From Chlorobiota bacterium (GTDB taxonomy: Bacteria > Bacteroidota > Bacteroidia > Bacteroidales > Marinilabiliaceae): a DNA stretch of 64,000 bases. Numbering within the stretch: position 1 is the stretch's first letter; every line of letters begins with the position of its first letter. Below the pieces are notes generated by a model, which saw only the letters and a program-made list of their open reading frames with translations, was not told the DNA's origin and did not search any database. The position numbers and the translations under genes were made by a program. Shown here piece after piece: positions 1 to 9,045 of the stretch. Location: positions 1 through 64,000 of the forward strand of contig JAADEM010000020.1 in the NCBI GenBank assembly GCA_013153405.1, in the 5' to 3' direction.

Positions 1-776
1 ATCGTAAGTTTTACGAGTTTCTTATTGAGACTGTAAAATATAAACCTGACATTGCCGGTTTTTTTGATACAAAAAACGATATCGAAAATGTTGATCTTTT
101 TTTTAGCATAGGAGGCGATGGGACTTTCCTTGAAACGGTAACCTATGTTAAAGATTCAGGAATTCCTATTGTGGGCATAAACAGCGGACGACTCGGATTT
201 CTGGCTGATATTTCCAAAGAAAAGATAGAGTGCGCACTAAAAGAGATTCTTTCGGAAAATTACCGTCTGCGTAAACTTGATTTGTTGGAGGTAAGTACCA
301 ATAAGGGGGATTTTAATTCGCTGAATTTTGCTCTTAATGAACTGGCAATAACAAAAATTGACACCTCGGCAATGATAACGATCCATACTTATCTGAATGA
401 TGAATATGTAAATTCATATTGGGCAGATGGTCTTATTATTGCTACTTCCACCGGTTCTACGGCATACTCGTTAAGTGTGGGAGGACCGATTCTTCATCCG
501 CAGACTTCAAATTTTATAATAACACCTATTGCTCCTCATAACCTTACCGTAAGGCCAATGGTTGTTTCAAATGAGCTTGAAGTAATGCTGAAAATAGAAG
601 GACGTGCAGGAAAATACCTGGCATCACTTGATTCCAGAAGCAGAGTGCTTAACGATGATGTTATAATTTATGTAAAAAAGGCAGGTTTTAAGATAAATGT
701 GGTGGAACTTAACAATCACTCCTTTTATGCTACGCTTAGAAATAAACTGATGTGGGGCGTTGATAAGCGTAATTGA
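1..776 (+). CDS. nadK: NAD kinase, 5' truncated by window edge
   Basis: ATP-NAD kinase, which phosphorylates NAD to NADP in the cytoplasm. The reading frame is open from base 3, so the true start lies upstream of the window. The diagnostic GGDGT nucleotide-binding motif is at 111-125, followed by the NSGRLGFL stretch and the conserved NE pair in FALNELAI. The STGSTAYSLSVGGP segment matches the family C-terminal domain. It heads the envelope gene run (DUF6089, uppS, bamA), the usual Bacteroidota order. Family assignment is firm; only the N-terminus is missing. Confidence 0.96.
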   Translation, partial: RKFYEFLIETVKYKPDIAGFFDTKNDIENVDLFFSIGGDGTFLETVTYVKDSGIPIVGINSGRLGFLADISKEKIECALKEILSENYRLRKLDLLEVSTNKGDFNSLNFALNELAITKIDTSAMITIHTYLNDEYVNSYWADGLIIATSTGSTAYSLSVGGPILHPQTSNFIITPIAPHNLTVRPMVVSNELEVMLKIEGRAGKYLASLDSRSRVLNDDVIIYVKKAGFKINVVELNNHSFYATLRNKLMWGVDKRN

Positions 777-872
777 TAGTTTCTTTAATTGTATTGCAGT
801 ACAATATTTTTTCATACAGCTTGTTATTATATTAATATTTTGGATAAAACTTTTAGTTTTAATATTAAATGT

Positions 873-880
873 TACATTTG
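873..880 (+). promoter_or_regulatory. Possible -7 box for the DUF6089 gene
   Basis: TACATTTG fits the Bacteroidota -7 consensus TAnnTTTG, 23 bases before the chosen GTG start. No well-spaced -33 TTTG is seen, so this is weak. Confidence 0.3.
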
Positions 881-903
881 TGGCAGTTGAAAAAAACATA
901 ATT

Positions 904-1677
904 GTGCCTAACACTCTCAACTCAGAAAACAGGAACTGCAAACAACGGTTTTTTGCCCTGTTGGTTTTGAGCTTGTTTGTGTTTTTTTCGTTTGAGAACA
1001 AGCTGGAAGCCCAGATGAAAATAGACTTCGGGCCGTTGGCCGGAACCTCATATTATATGGGAGATTTGAATCCGGGAGTGCCGTTTGTTGAAACACGTCC
1101 GGCTTTTGGCGGTCTGGCCCGCTATGTAATTAGCGATAGGCTGGCTTTAAAAGGGACAATAACATATGGTGAAATAAGCGGAACGTATGATCCGGATAAA
1201 ACAGGCATATTGCCTGTTACCGGAACGGTGAATGGTAATGCCGGTTATTTTCGTAGGTCTTTGCTGAGCCTTGACTTTACAGGAGAGGTTAACTTGTTCT
1301 CGTACGATCATAAGTTTATTGCATCAACAGTATTTACTCCTTATGTTTCGTTTGGAGCAGGAACTGTAGGATACAACAGACAAGAGACGTCAGGAAATGA
1401 TTCGGAGGGAGTTAAACCATACTTTGCACTGTCCTTACCAATGGGTATAGGAGTGAAGTATAAAATCAACAAAAGACTAAGAATAGGAGCGGAGTGGACT
1501 TTTTATAAACTGTTTGTGGATGACATCGATAATTATGATAGTATTGGAAATGCTTTGACACATAATAACGATTGGTTTTCAGTTTTTAAAATTTATATTA
1601 CTTTTGGCTTCTTGAGAAGGAAAAGTGAGTGTTTTGGAATGTACGCCAGAACAAATGAAGATCGAAGAAACAGGTAG
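904..1677 (+). CDS. DUF6089-type outer-membrane beta-barrel protein
   Basis: Predicted small outer-membrane beta-barrel protein of the DUF6089 kind, found between nadK and uppS in many Bacteroidota; its function is unknown. A hydrophobic signal segment (FFALLVLSLFVFFSF) ends near LEAQ, and the mature part begins MKIDFGPLAGTSYYMGD. Alternating aromatic strands follow, with an ITFGFL strand near the end. No in-frame ATG precedes the signal peptide. I chose the GTG at 904 because it gives a normal signal peptide and lies downstream of a TACATTTG box. A TTG at 760 would overlap nadK by 17 bases and add an unlikely AT-rich leader. A GTG at 880 is also possible. The end abuts uppS (3-base gap), so the genes are probably co-transcribed. 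Confidence 0.75.
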   Translation: MPNTLNSENRNCKQRFFALLVLSLFVFFSFENKLEAQMKIDFGPLAGTSYYMGDLNPGVPFVETRPAFGGLARYVISDRLALKGTITYGEISGTYDPDKTGILPVTGTVNGNAGYFRRSLLSLDFTGEVNLFSYDHKFIASTVFTPYVSFGAGTVGYNRQETSGNDSEGVKPYFALSLPMGIGVKYKINKRLRIGAEWTFYKLFVDDIDNYDSIGNALTHNNDWFSVFKIYITFGFLRRKSECFGMYARTNEDRRNR

Positions 1678-1680
1678 ATA

Positions 1681-2421
1681 ATGGAATCTTTAAAAGATCA
1701 ACTAATAAAAGAAAAGTTACCCAGTCATGTTGCTGTCATAATGGACGGTAATGGCCGATGGGCTCAGAAGAAAGGTAACTCACGGATTTTTGGTCATCAG
1801 CATGGCGTTACTGCCGTGAGGGAGGTTACTGAAGCTGCAGCCGAATTAGGCATAAGCTACCTGACTCTGTATGCATTTTCTACAGAAAACTGGAACCGTC
1901 CGAAACATGAAGTTGATGCATTAATGTCTCTTTTGGTATCAACCATAGGCGCCGAAACCAAAACATTACTGAAAAATAATGTAAGGTTGAATGCCATTGG
2001 TTGTAAAGAATGCCTGCCAACCGATGTTCTGAAAAACCTGGAAGAATCTATAGCCAAAACCTCTTCCAATACCGGGCTTACCCTGACTTTGGCATTGAGC
2101 TACAGCTCGCGCTGGGAAATAGTAAATGCTACAAAACAAATAGCACGGGATGTACGCGAAGGCAAAATAAATCCTGATGATATTAACGATGACTTATTTG
2201 GAAAATATCTTACCACAAATAACATGCCCGACCCGGAACTATTGATAAGAACAAGTGGTGAACTGAGGATTTCTAACTTTTTATTGTGGCAAATTGCCTA
2301 TACAGAACTTTATTTTTCCGAGGTTCTTTGGCCCGACTACAGAAAAGAGGATTTTTATGAGGCCCTGCTTGATTATCAGAAAAGAGAAAGGCGTTTTGGA
2401 AAAACGAGTCAGCAAATTTAG
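1681..2421 (+). CDS. uppS: Isoprenyl transferase (undecaprenyl diphosphate synthase)
   Basis: Cis-prenyltransferase that makes the C55 undecaprenyl carrier lipid from farnesyl and isopentenyl diphosphates for peptidoglycan and O-antigen export. The signature IMDGNGRWA lies at residues 20-28, with catalytic Asp22. The C-terminal RTSGELRISNFLLWQ block starts near residue 190 and holds the diphosphate-binding Arg and the LRISNFLLWQ helix. Length 246 aa is typical. It starts 3 bases after the DUF6089 gene, and bamA follows 3 bases after its stop, which places lipid-carrier synthesis in one operon with outer-membrane assembly. Confidence 0.97.
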   Translation: MESLKDQLIKEKLPSHVAVIMDGNGRWAQKKGNSRIFGHQHGVTAVREVTEAAAELGISYLTLYAFSTENWNRPKHEVDALMSLLVSTIGAETKTLLKNNVRLNAIGCKECLPTDVLKNLEESIAKTSSNTGLTLTLALSYSSRWEIVNATKQIARDVREGKINPDDINDDLFGKYLTTNNMPDPELLIRTSGELRISNFLLWQIAYTELYFSEVLWPDYRKEDFYEALLDYQKRERRFGKTSQQI

Positions 2422-2424
2422 TAA

Positions 2425-5028
2425 GTGAATATTGTAAAACTAAAAAATACTATGCGTTATAGCTTCCTGTTTTTAATAACCTTTTTATTACCATACATAT
2501 CAGTTCTGTCTCAAACAGAAGTTCCCAAGATATCTTATACCGGCATTCCCAAAAAGTATGAGATAGCTGATATCGAAGTAACCGGTGTGGGTAGTTTAGA
2601 TCCGAAAATTCTTGTTAACCTGTCAGGACTTCGGGTTGGTCAGGTTATTTCGGTTCCGGGAGATGAAGTTACCGAAGCAATTAAAAGATACTGGAAGCAC
2701 GGGTTGTTTTCTGATGTTAAGATTTTTGCAACCAAGGTTGAGGGTAGAAAAATTTGGCTTGAAATACGATTAAAAGAGAGACCGCGTTTATCGGAAATAA
2801 ACTTTAGCGGATTAAAGAAAAGTGAAATTGAAACCATCTCGGATAAGGTGGCAATGATGAAAGGTTCGCAGGTGACACCCTATGCAATCGACAGGGCCAA
2901 AAAATACATAACGGATTATTTTGTTGAGAAAGGGTTTTACAATACTGAAGTTACAATAGTTCAGCGTGATGATCCCAATCAGGAAAATCATGTTATACTC
3001 GATATTGAAGTAAATAAAAAAGATAAAGTTAAGGTAAACTCTTTGGTATTTAACGGAAATAAAGTACTTAGTGATGCTAAGCTGAACTGGGCTATGAAAA
3101 AAACCAATGCCAAAGGAAAAGTGGTTAATTTTTTCAGGACTAAGAAATTTGTCGAGGAAGAATTTGAAAATGACCTTCAGGCCCTAATCGATAAGTATAA
3201 TGAATACGGATATCGTGATGCTACCATTACTGATTATAAGGTAATACGAAATGAAGACAATACCGTAGATATTATCATCGATATCGATGAAGGTGAAAAA
3301 TATTACTTTGGCGATATTACCTGGGTAGGAAACAGCGTGTATCCTTCAGATTATTTGTCATATAAGTTGATGATACAAAAAGGTGATGTTTTTAATCAGA
3401 ATTATCTTCAGAAAAGATTAATCGAAGACGAGGACGCTGTTAGTAATGAATACATGAATAACGGATACCTGTTTGCCAACATTACACCTGTTGAAACCGG
3501 TGTGCATGGTGATACTATTGATATCGAGATGAGAGTATACGAAGGACAACAGGCCGAGATTAACGAAGTGAAGATAAAAGGAAACACGAAAACACACGAA
3601 CATGTCGTTCGTCGTGAAATAAGAACAAAACCGGGGCAGTTGTTCGATAAATCCTTGTTAATACGTACTGTTAGAGAGCTGGCACAGCTCGGACATTTCG
3701 ATCCTGAAAAAATTAATCCAGAAGTACTTCCGAATCCAGAAGACGGAACTGTGGATATTGTTTATAATCTTGAAGAAAAGGCAAATGACCAGATTGAGCT
3801 TTCCGGAGGTTGGGGAGCCGGTATGTTTGTGGGTTCTATAGGGTTGAAATTTTCTAACTTTTCCATACGTAACATTTTTAATGCAGAAGCATGGAGACCA
3901 CTGCCTACAGGTGATGGACAAACATTATCTTTGCGTGCCCAGACCAATGGAAAATACTATCAGTCATACAGTATCTCTTTTATAGAGCCATGGGTTGGAG
4001 GGAAAAGGCCAAACTCTTTAAGTGTGTCGGCTTATTACTCCATCCAGACAGGAGTCAGTAGTAGTTATTACAATCCTTATTCTTACAATCCTTACGGAAG
4101 TTACGGAAGCTATGGAGGATACGGATATAATTATTATGACAGAGATGCCATTCCTGATCAGTATATGAAAATACTCGGAACTTCTGTTGGTTACGGAAAA
4201 CGTCTAAACTGGCCGGATGACTGGTTCTCCGTTTACTTCGAGGCCAGTTATCAGAGATATGATCTTAAGGACTGGAACTATTTCATAATGCAGAATGGTA
4301 TCTCAAATAACCTTTCTTTTAAGGCAATTCTGAGCCGTCGATCAATTGACAATCCGATTTATACACGTAGTGGTTCTGACTTTTCAATAGGTCTTGAGTT
4401 TACACCTCCTTATTCAGTGTTCAGCAGTAAGCCTTATGATTATTGGAAAACTGCCCCTCAGGAAGAAAGGTACAAAAATATAGAATATCATAAATGGACA
4501 TTCAAAGGTGCAATATTCAAACCTCTCGACAATGCCCGTAAGCTTGTTATAATGGGTAAAATAGAGGCAGGATTTCTTGGTTATTACAACAAATACCTAA
4601 AATCGCCATTCGAGAAGTTTGTTGTTGGTGGTGATGGTATGTCAGGCTATAATACTTATGGTAGTCAGACTATCGGAGTCAGAGGATATGAAAATTCATC
4701 GCTTACTCCAATGGCATTTATCGACGGACGTCAGGCATACGATGGTAACATGTATACTAAAGTAACTATGGAGTTGCGATATCCAATCACTCTGCAACCA
4801 TCGGCAACGGTGTTTGCATTGGTTTTTGCTGAAGCAGGTAATGCCTGGAGCGAATTTAAAGATTATAATCCGTTTGAACTTAAACGTTCGGCCGGTGTTG
4901 GTCTTAGAATCTTCCTGCCTATATTTGGTTTGATGGGAATTGATTGGGGATATGGTTATGATGATGTTCCGTTCAGGCCTGAAGCAGGAGGAAGTCAGTT
5001 TCACTTTATCATCGGTCAATCGTTCTAA
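2425..5028 (+). CDS. bamA: Outer membrane protein assembly factor BamA
   Basis: Central Omp85 protein that folds and inserts beta-barrels into the outer membrane. After a signal peptide (LFLITFLLPYISVLSQ), about 400 residues form the tandem POTRA domains that bind periplasmic clients; the rest is a 16-strand barrel ending in the C-terminal Phe of FHFIIGQSF. The conserved VRGYE of lumen loop 6 is near residues 752-756. An extracellular loop at about residues 548-572 is almost all Tyr, Gly, Asn, Ser and Pro. The first possible start is GTG 2425; ATG 2452, just before the signal peptide, is an equally good alternative giving 858 aa. Three Skp/OmpH chaperone genes follow directly, as expected for a barrel-assembly operon. 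Confidence 0.96.
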   Translation: MNIVKLKNTMRYSFLFLITFLLPYISVLSQTEVPKISYTGIPKKYEIADIEVTGVGSLDPKILVNLSGLRVGQVISVPGDEVTEAIKRYWKHGLFSDVKIFATKVEGRKIWLEIRLKERPRLSEINFSGLKKSEIETISDKVAMMKGSQVTPYAIDRAKKYITDYFVEKGFYNTEVTIVQRDDPNQENHVILDIEVNKKDKVKVNSLVFNGNKVLSDAKLNWAMKKTNAKGKVVNFFRTKKFVEEEFENDLQALIDKYNEYGYRDATITDYKVIRNEDNTVDIIIDIDEGEKYYFGDITWVGNSVYPSDYLSYKLMIQKGDVFNQNYLQKRLIEDEDAVSNEYMNNGYLFANITPVETGVHGDTIDIEMRVYEGQQAEINEVKIKGNTKTHEHVVRREIRTKPGQLFDKSLLIRTVRELAQLGHFDPEKINPEVLPNPEDGTVDIVYNLEEKANDQIELSGGWGAGMFVGSIGLKFSNFSIRNIFNAEAWRPLPTGDGQTLSLRAQTNGKYYQSYSISFIEPWVGGKRPNSLSVSAYYSIQTGVSSSYYNPYSYNPYGSYGSYGGYGYNYYDRDAIPDQYMKILGTSVGYGKRLNWPDDWFSVYFEASYQRYDLKDWNYFIMQNGISNNLSFKAILSRRSIDNPIYTRSGSDFSIGLEFTPPYSVFSSKPYDYWKTAPQEERYKNIEYHKWTFKGAIFKPLDNARKLVIMGKIEAGFLGYYNKYLKSPFEKFVVGGDGMSGYNTYGSQTIGVRGYENSSLTPMAFIDGRQAYDGNMYTKVTMELRYPITLQPSATVFALVFAEAGNAWSEFKDYNPFELKRSAGVGLRIFLPIFGLMGIDWGYGYDDVPFRPEAGGSQFHFIIGQSF

Positions 5029-5090
5029 GGTGATATGAAATTGTGGTTCGGTTTTTGATGGGATTATCAGGAAATAAAAATATATTGGCT

Positions 5091-5606
5091 ATGAAAAGGT
5101 TATTAATCGCAGGAATAATATTTTTAGCCGGACATATGGTTTCTGCCCAGAAGTATGTGTTTGTAGATTCAGAGTATATATTGAAGAATATTCCTGCGTA
5201 CGAAGCGGCAAATGAGCAATTGACCCAACTGTCTAAAGTCTGGCAGAAAGAAATAGAAGATTTGTATAAAGAAGTTTCTATGCTGTATGAGGCTTATCAG
5301 ACTGAAAGTGTCTTTTTATCAAACGAGATGAAAAAGAAGAGGGAAAATGAAATAATTGAAAAAGAGAAAAATGCAAAAGAGTTGCAGAAAAAATATTTCG
5401 GACCACAAGGTGAACTCTTTAAAAAACGCGAATCACTTATAAAACCTATACAGGATGAGATATATACCGCAATCTCAGAACTGGCTGCAGAAAAGAGTTA
5501 TGCTGCTGTTTTTGATAAAAGTTCAGGTTTAGGTGTTATGTATTCAGATCCGAAATATGATATAAGCGATGTGGTGCTTGAGAGATTAGGTATAAAAAAA
5601 GAATAA
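5091..5606 (+). CDS. OmpH/Skp-family periplasmic chaperone, copy 1
   Basis: Skp-like holdase expected to carry unfolded outer-membrane proteins to BamA. The ATG at 5091 is preferred over an upstream GTG at 5043 because it gives a clean signal peptide (MKRLLIAGIIFLAGHMVSAQ). The mature part opens with the family strand KYVFVDSEYILKNIPAYE. A charged coiled coil (about residues 45-110) forms the tentacle. The end, KSSGLGVMYSDPKYDISD, is the C-terminal strand typical of Bacteroidota OmpH. Length 171 aa. First of three tandem paralogues, and the one most diverged from the other two. Confidence 0.9.
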   Translation: MKRLLIAGIIFLAGHMVSAQKYVFVDSEYILKNIPAYEAANEQLTQLSKVWQKEIEDLYKEVSMLYEAYQTESVFLSNEMKKKRENEIIEKEKNAKELQKKYFGPQGELFKKRESLIKPIQDEIYTAISELAAEKSYAAVFDKSSGLGVMYSDPKYDISDVVLERLGIKKE

Positions 5607-5662
5607 AAAATATAATTGCAAGCCTGCCGGAATAACTAATAACGGTATCTTGTGACCCCAGA

Positions 5663-6220
5663 ATGAAAAATAAATTAAGACAGATGAAAAACAGAATAGG
5701 ATTTTTAAGCGTCTTGCTCATTATCGGTACAGTTTTGTATGCGCAACAGCAACCGATGAAATTTGGCAATGTTAATACTCAGGAAATATTAACTTCAATG
5801 CCTGAACTGAAACAGGTACAAACAAAGCTTGAAGAAGAGTATAACCAGAAAGAAAAACAATTGACTGCCTTGCAGGAAGAATTAAAAAATAAACAGGAAG
5901 CCTATATGAAAGTTGCTGAAAGTATGACACCTGAGGCCAGAGCGGCAAAAGAACAGGAATTGCAGCAAATGGGACAAAAAATCCAGAATTTCTACATGCT
6001 TGCACAGCAACAGCTAAAAGCTAAAGAACAGGAACTTAAAGCCCCGATTCTTGAAAAAGTGAAAATTGCTATACAGGAAGTGGGAGATGAAAACGGATTT
6101 TTGTATATATTTGAAATTACCAGTGGAATGCCGGTTTATCATTCTGATAAAACCATTGATGTAACTCCGCTTGTGAAAAAGAAACTTGGAATACCTGACA
6201 CAACAACACAAAGTAATTAA
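5663..6220 (+). CDS. OmpH/Skp-family periplasmic chaperone, copy 2
   Basis: Second tandem Skp-like chaperone, 185 aa from ATG 5663; an in-frame ATG at 5684 could also serve. The signal peptide (IGFLSVLLIIGTVLYAQ) is followed by MKFGNVNTQEILTSMPEL, the usual first strand and helix. A long Gln/Glu/Lys-rich coiled coil comes next. The end, YIFEITSGMPVYHSDKTID, closely matches the same region of copy 3, which suggests these two arose by a recent duplication. Its role is inferred from the family and from its place after bamA. Confidence 0.9.
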   Translation: MKNKLRQMKNRIGFLSVLLIIGTVLYAQQQPMKFGNVNTQEILTSMPELKQVQTKLEEEYNQKEKQLTALQEELKNKQEAYMKVAESMTPEARAAKEQELQQMGQKIQNFYMLAQQQLKAKEQELKAPILEKVKIAIQEVGDENGFLYIFEITSGMPVYHSDKTIDVTPLVKKKLGIPDTTTQSN

Positions 6221-6243
6221 TAAACAACGAAAATTATAATGCC

Positions 6244-6756
6244 ATGAAATTGATAAAGATTTTTATACTGACTATTCTGGTAACTTTAGCAGGAAAAGCT
6301 ACCGCCCAAGAACTTAAATTCGGCCATATAAACATACAGCAGCTTGTTGCAGAATTGCCTGAAAAGCAGGCAGCTGATGCTCAGTTGCATGCAGAAGCCC
6401 AAAAGTTACAGGATCAGCTTAAGGTTATGAGTGAAGACCTGGATAAGAAATATGCTGATTATCTTGCCCAAAGGGATTCTTTACCCGATCTTATAAGAGC
6501 TACTAAAGAAAAAGAGATTCAGGATCTTGATACTCGTATCAAGCAATACAACCAGATGGCTCAACAAACCCTGGCACAAAAAGAGCAACAATTGCTTCAA
6601 CCTATAATTCAAAAGGTTCAGAAGGCTATTACAGAAGTTGGTCAGGAGCAGGGATTGATATACATATTTGATATCAGTTCTCAGGTTGTAGTATATCATT
6701 CAGATAAAAGTATCGATTGTGCACCTTTGGTGAAAGCTAAGCTGGGAGTTCAGTAA
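6244..6756 (+). CDS. OmpH/Skp-family periplasmic chaperone, copy 3
   Basis: Third tandem Skp-like chaperone, 170 aa. The signal peptide (IKIFILTILVTLAGKATAQ) is followed by LKFGHINIQQLVAELPEKQ and a Gln-rich coiled coil; it ends YIFDISSQVVVYHSDKSID and CAPLVKAKLGVQ. It is clearly the sister of copy 2. A strong stem-loop terminator lies about 30 bases after the stop, so the envelope-assembly transcript probably ends here, before murI. Confidence 0.9.
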   Translation: MKLIKIFILTILVTLAGKATAQELKFGHINIQQLVAELPEKQAADAQLHAEAQKLQDQLKVMSEDLDKKYADYLAQRDSLPDLIRATKEKEIQDLDTRIKQYNQMAQQTLAQKEQQLLQPIIQKVQKAITEVGQEQGLIYIFDISSQVVVYHSDKSIDCAPLVKAKLGVQ

Positions 6757-6789
6757 TTGCTTTGAATTGAAATAAAAATATTATATTGA

Positions 6790-6816
6790 GGGTGGCCATA
6801 TGGTCACCCTTTTTTA
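6790..6816 (+). terminator. Rho-independent terminator after the ompH genes
   Basis: GGGTGGCC (6790-6797) pairs with GGTCACCC (6802-6809) through one G-U pair around an ATAT loop, followed by six T. It separates the bamA/ompH run from murI. Confidence 0.85.
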
Positions 6817-6835
6817 ATTTGGTTAAATTTACTTT

Positions 6836-7657
6836 ATGGGGCCTATAGCAGTATTTGATTCGGGTTATGGCGGATTGACCATTCTTGAGAGTATCAGAAA
6901 GGAACTGCCGGAGTATGATTTCATATATCTTGGCGATAATGCAAGAACTCCTTACGGTCCTCGTTCGTTCGATGTAGTTTACGAATACACGTTAGAGGCC
7001 GTTAAGAAGCTTTTTTCACTTGGAGCACATCTGGTAATTCTTGCTTGTAATACGGCTTCAGCAAAGGCATTGAGAACAATTCAGCAAAAGGACCTGCCTC
7101 GTATTGACCCCGACCGCAGGGTTCTTGGTGTTATCCGTCCCAGTGTTGAGGCTGTTGGCGATTATTCGGAAAACAGACATGTTGGAATAGTTGGAACTGT
7201 AGGAACCGTGTTGTCTGAATCATACCCTTTGGAGATAAATAAAATATCGCCAGATATAAAGGTTACCCAGAAGGCTTGTCCGATGTGGGTTCCATTGGTC
7301 GAGAATAACGAATTTAACAGTCCAGGTGCTGATTTTTTTGTAAAAAAAGATCTGGATGAACTTTTTAAACGAGACCCGAAAATAGATACCTTAATATTAG
7401 GATGTACTCATTATCCGCTTTTATTGCCAAAGATTAAAATGTATATGCCTGCGGGTGTCATCGTTCTTTCACAGGGTGATATTGTGAGTAAAAGCCTGAA
7501 AGATTATCTGTATCGTCATCCTGAGATGGATGTGAAATGTTCAAAAAACGGAACAGTTCATTTTTACACAACTGAGCATCCGGATAAATTTCGCCAAACA
7601 GCCGGAATATTCTTCAAAGAGGATATCCGAGTTGAGCATCTTGAGCTGAACAATTGA
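6836..7657 (+). CDS. murI: Glutamate racemase
   Basis: Cofactor-independent racemase that makes D-glutamate for peptidoglycan. FDSGYGG (Asp8, Ser9) and GDNARTPYG form the substrate pocket. The two catalytic cysteines are visible: Cys71 in LACNTASA and Cys190 in LGCTHYPLL. Length 273 aa is normal. It begins just after the ompH terminator, and its stop is only 3 bases before the start of the secreted glycosidase-like gene, so those two may share a transcript. Confidence 0.95.
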   Translation: MGPIAVFDSGYGGLTILESIRKELPEYDFIYLGDNARTPYGPRSFDVVYEYTLEAVKKLFSLGAHLVILACNTASAKALRTIQQKDLPRIDPDRRVLGVIRPSVEAVGDYSENRHVGIVGTVGTVLSESYPLEINKISPDIKVTQKACPMWVPLVENNEFNSPGADFFVKKDLDELFKRDPKIDTLILGCTHYPLLLPKIKMYMPAGVIVLSQGDIVSKSLKDYLYRHPEMDVKCSKNGTVHFYTTEHPDKFRQTAGIFFKEDIRVEHLELNN

Positions 7658-7660
7658 TAA

Positions 7661-8995
7661 ATGATTAAATGCATGTTAAAGTATTTCGTGTTCATAATAC
7701 TGACGATATTGTCTTTTTTGCCGGGCAGTGCTCAAAATGACACATGTATAACAGGTATTCAACTTGGGATCTCTTTCCCTCCGATTGAGGATGCAACACA
7801 AAGGGATTTTACAAAAAACTGCCTGAATGATCTTGGAGTAAAAAAGATAAGGTTTGCCGAAGAGTGGAAACTGCGAGAACCTGAAGAGGGAGAGTTCTAC
7901 TGGTCTCCATTGGATTCCAGAATAAACTGGGCATCAGAAAATAATTATGAGATAATGCTTACGATTCAGTCAAACGGACCAGACTGGGCCTGTTCTTCCA
8001 TTCAGAATGATCAATCATGCGTTTTTAATAATGAGTTATTTAAAATCTATATAGATTCCCTTTTAAAAAGGTATTCCGGCCGGATAAGCAAGATACAATT
8101 CGGAAACGAGTGGCAGTCAGATTATTGGTATATTGGCAGTGCCGCTGATTTCATCGAAGCAAATAATATTTTGTATAATTCGGTAAAAGCCAATTCTCCG
8201 TCTACAAAAGTGGTGTTAGGCGGATTTACAACCATTTCATTAAGATTTCTGGCCGGTTGTAACGGATATGTTGATTCGTTTTATGATGGAGAAGGTGCGT
8301 TTTATGATTCTGACTATCTGGAAGCCAATTGTTCGTCTGACGATTTTACGGATGCTAAAAACAGAATAGATTCGGTATTAAAGGATGCATGTTACGATAT
8401 GCTTGATATTCATTTGTACGACGATGTTGAACAGTGGGACGAATATTATCAGTGCTTTGCCGATACAGTTACATGTCCTGTTATTGTTTCGGAATTTGGC
8501 GGCCCTAATATGAATTATGAACCATATACAGATGAATACCAGTCCGAAAGGTTATATCAGTATGTCAGGAAACTTGATAGCCTTAATATTCCTGAAGCAT
8601 ATTTTTTTAAGTTGGTTGAAGGAAGTGATAATTATGCTCATTCCAATTCCGGGCTGATTTATGATACAACTTACCTGGAGAAACCGGCCTATTACCTGTT
8701 TAAATCTTTTGTTTCATGCCTGACTGATATTAATGAAAATGTGTGCAACAATGAAATAAGATTTTATCCGAACCCCATGAAAGATTTTACAATTGTGGAG
8801 TTTCAAAATTTTGCTCAGTCAGGTTCAATGACTATGCTGATTTATAAAAGTGACGGGAGATTAGTTAAAAAGATTAATCTTGCTGATGAAAACGTTTTTT
8901 CGTTGAGCAGAGACGGTATGGCTTCAGGGATTTACCTTGTTGTTGTAAAAAATCATGATAGTTTTATGGCAACAGGCAGGCTTGTTGTAAATTAA
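7661..8995 (+). CDS. Secreted clan GH-A glycosidase-like protein with T9SS sorting domain
   Basis: Predicted secreted protein with a TIM-barrel glycoside-hydrolase fold. A signal peptide ends near LPGSAQ. The barrel runs from about residue 25 to 350. FGNEWQ puts Glu150 in the place of the strand-4 acid/base of clan GH-A, and IVSEFGGP puts Glu278 in the place of the strand-7 nucleophile; the 128-residue spacing fits GH5/GH39-like enzymes. The last 80 residues begin IRFYPNP and end GIYLVVVKN...LVVN, the pattern of the type A Por/T9SS C-terminal sorting domain, so export to the cell surface or medium is expected. Exact family and substrate cannot be told from sequence alone. Confidence 0.8.
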   Translation: MIKCMLKYFVFIILTILSFLPGSAQNDTCITGIQLGISFPPIEDATQRDFTKNCLNDLGVKKIRFAEEWKLREPEEGEFYWSPLDSRINWASENNYEIMLTIQSNGPDWACSSIQNDQSCVFNNELFKIYIDSLLKRYSGRISKIQFGNEWQSDYWYIGSAADFIEANNILYNSVKANSPSTKVVLGGFTTISLRFLAGCNGYVDSFYDGEGAFYDSDYLEANCSSDDFTDAKNRIDSVLKDACYDMLDIHLYDDVEQWDEYYQCFADTVTCPVIVSEFGGPNMNYEPYTDEYQSERLYQYVRKLDSLNIPEAYFFKLVEGSDNYAHSNSGLIYDTTYLEKPAYYLFKSFVSCLTDINENVCNNEIRFYPNPMKDFTIVEFQNFAQSGSMTMLIYKSDGRLVKKINLADENVFSLSRDGMASGIYLVVVKNHDSFMATGRLVVN

Positions 8996-9045
8996 CCGGG
9001 TTTGTTTTTGCTTACAAGGAATGTGTCCGGAACTTACACCAATAT

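Noticed and set aside
760-903. TTG start that would lengthen the DUF6089 protein by 48 residues
   Set aside because: It overlaps nadK, gives an AT-driven leader of Ile/Leu/Phe residues before the real signal peptide, and spans a promoter-like box.
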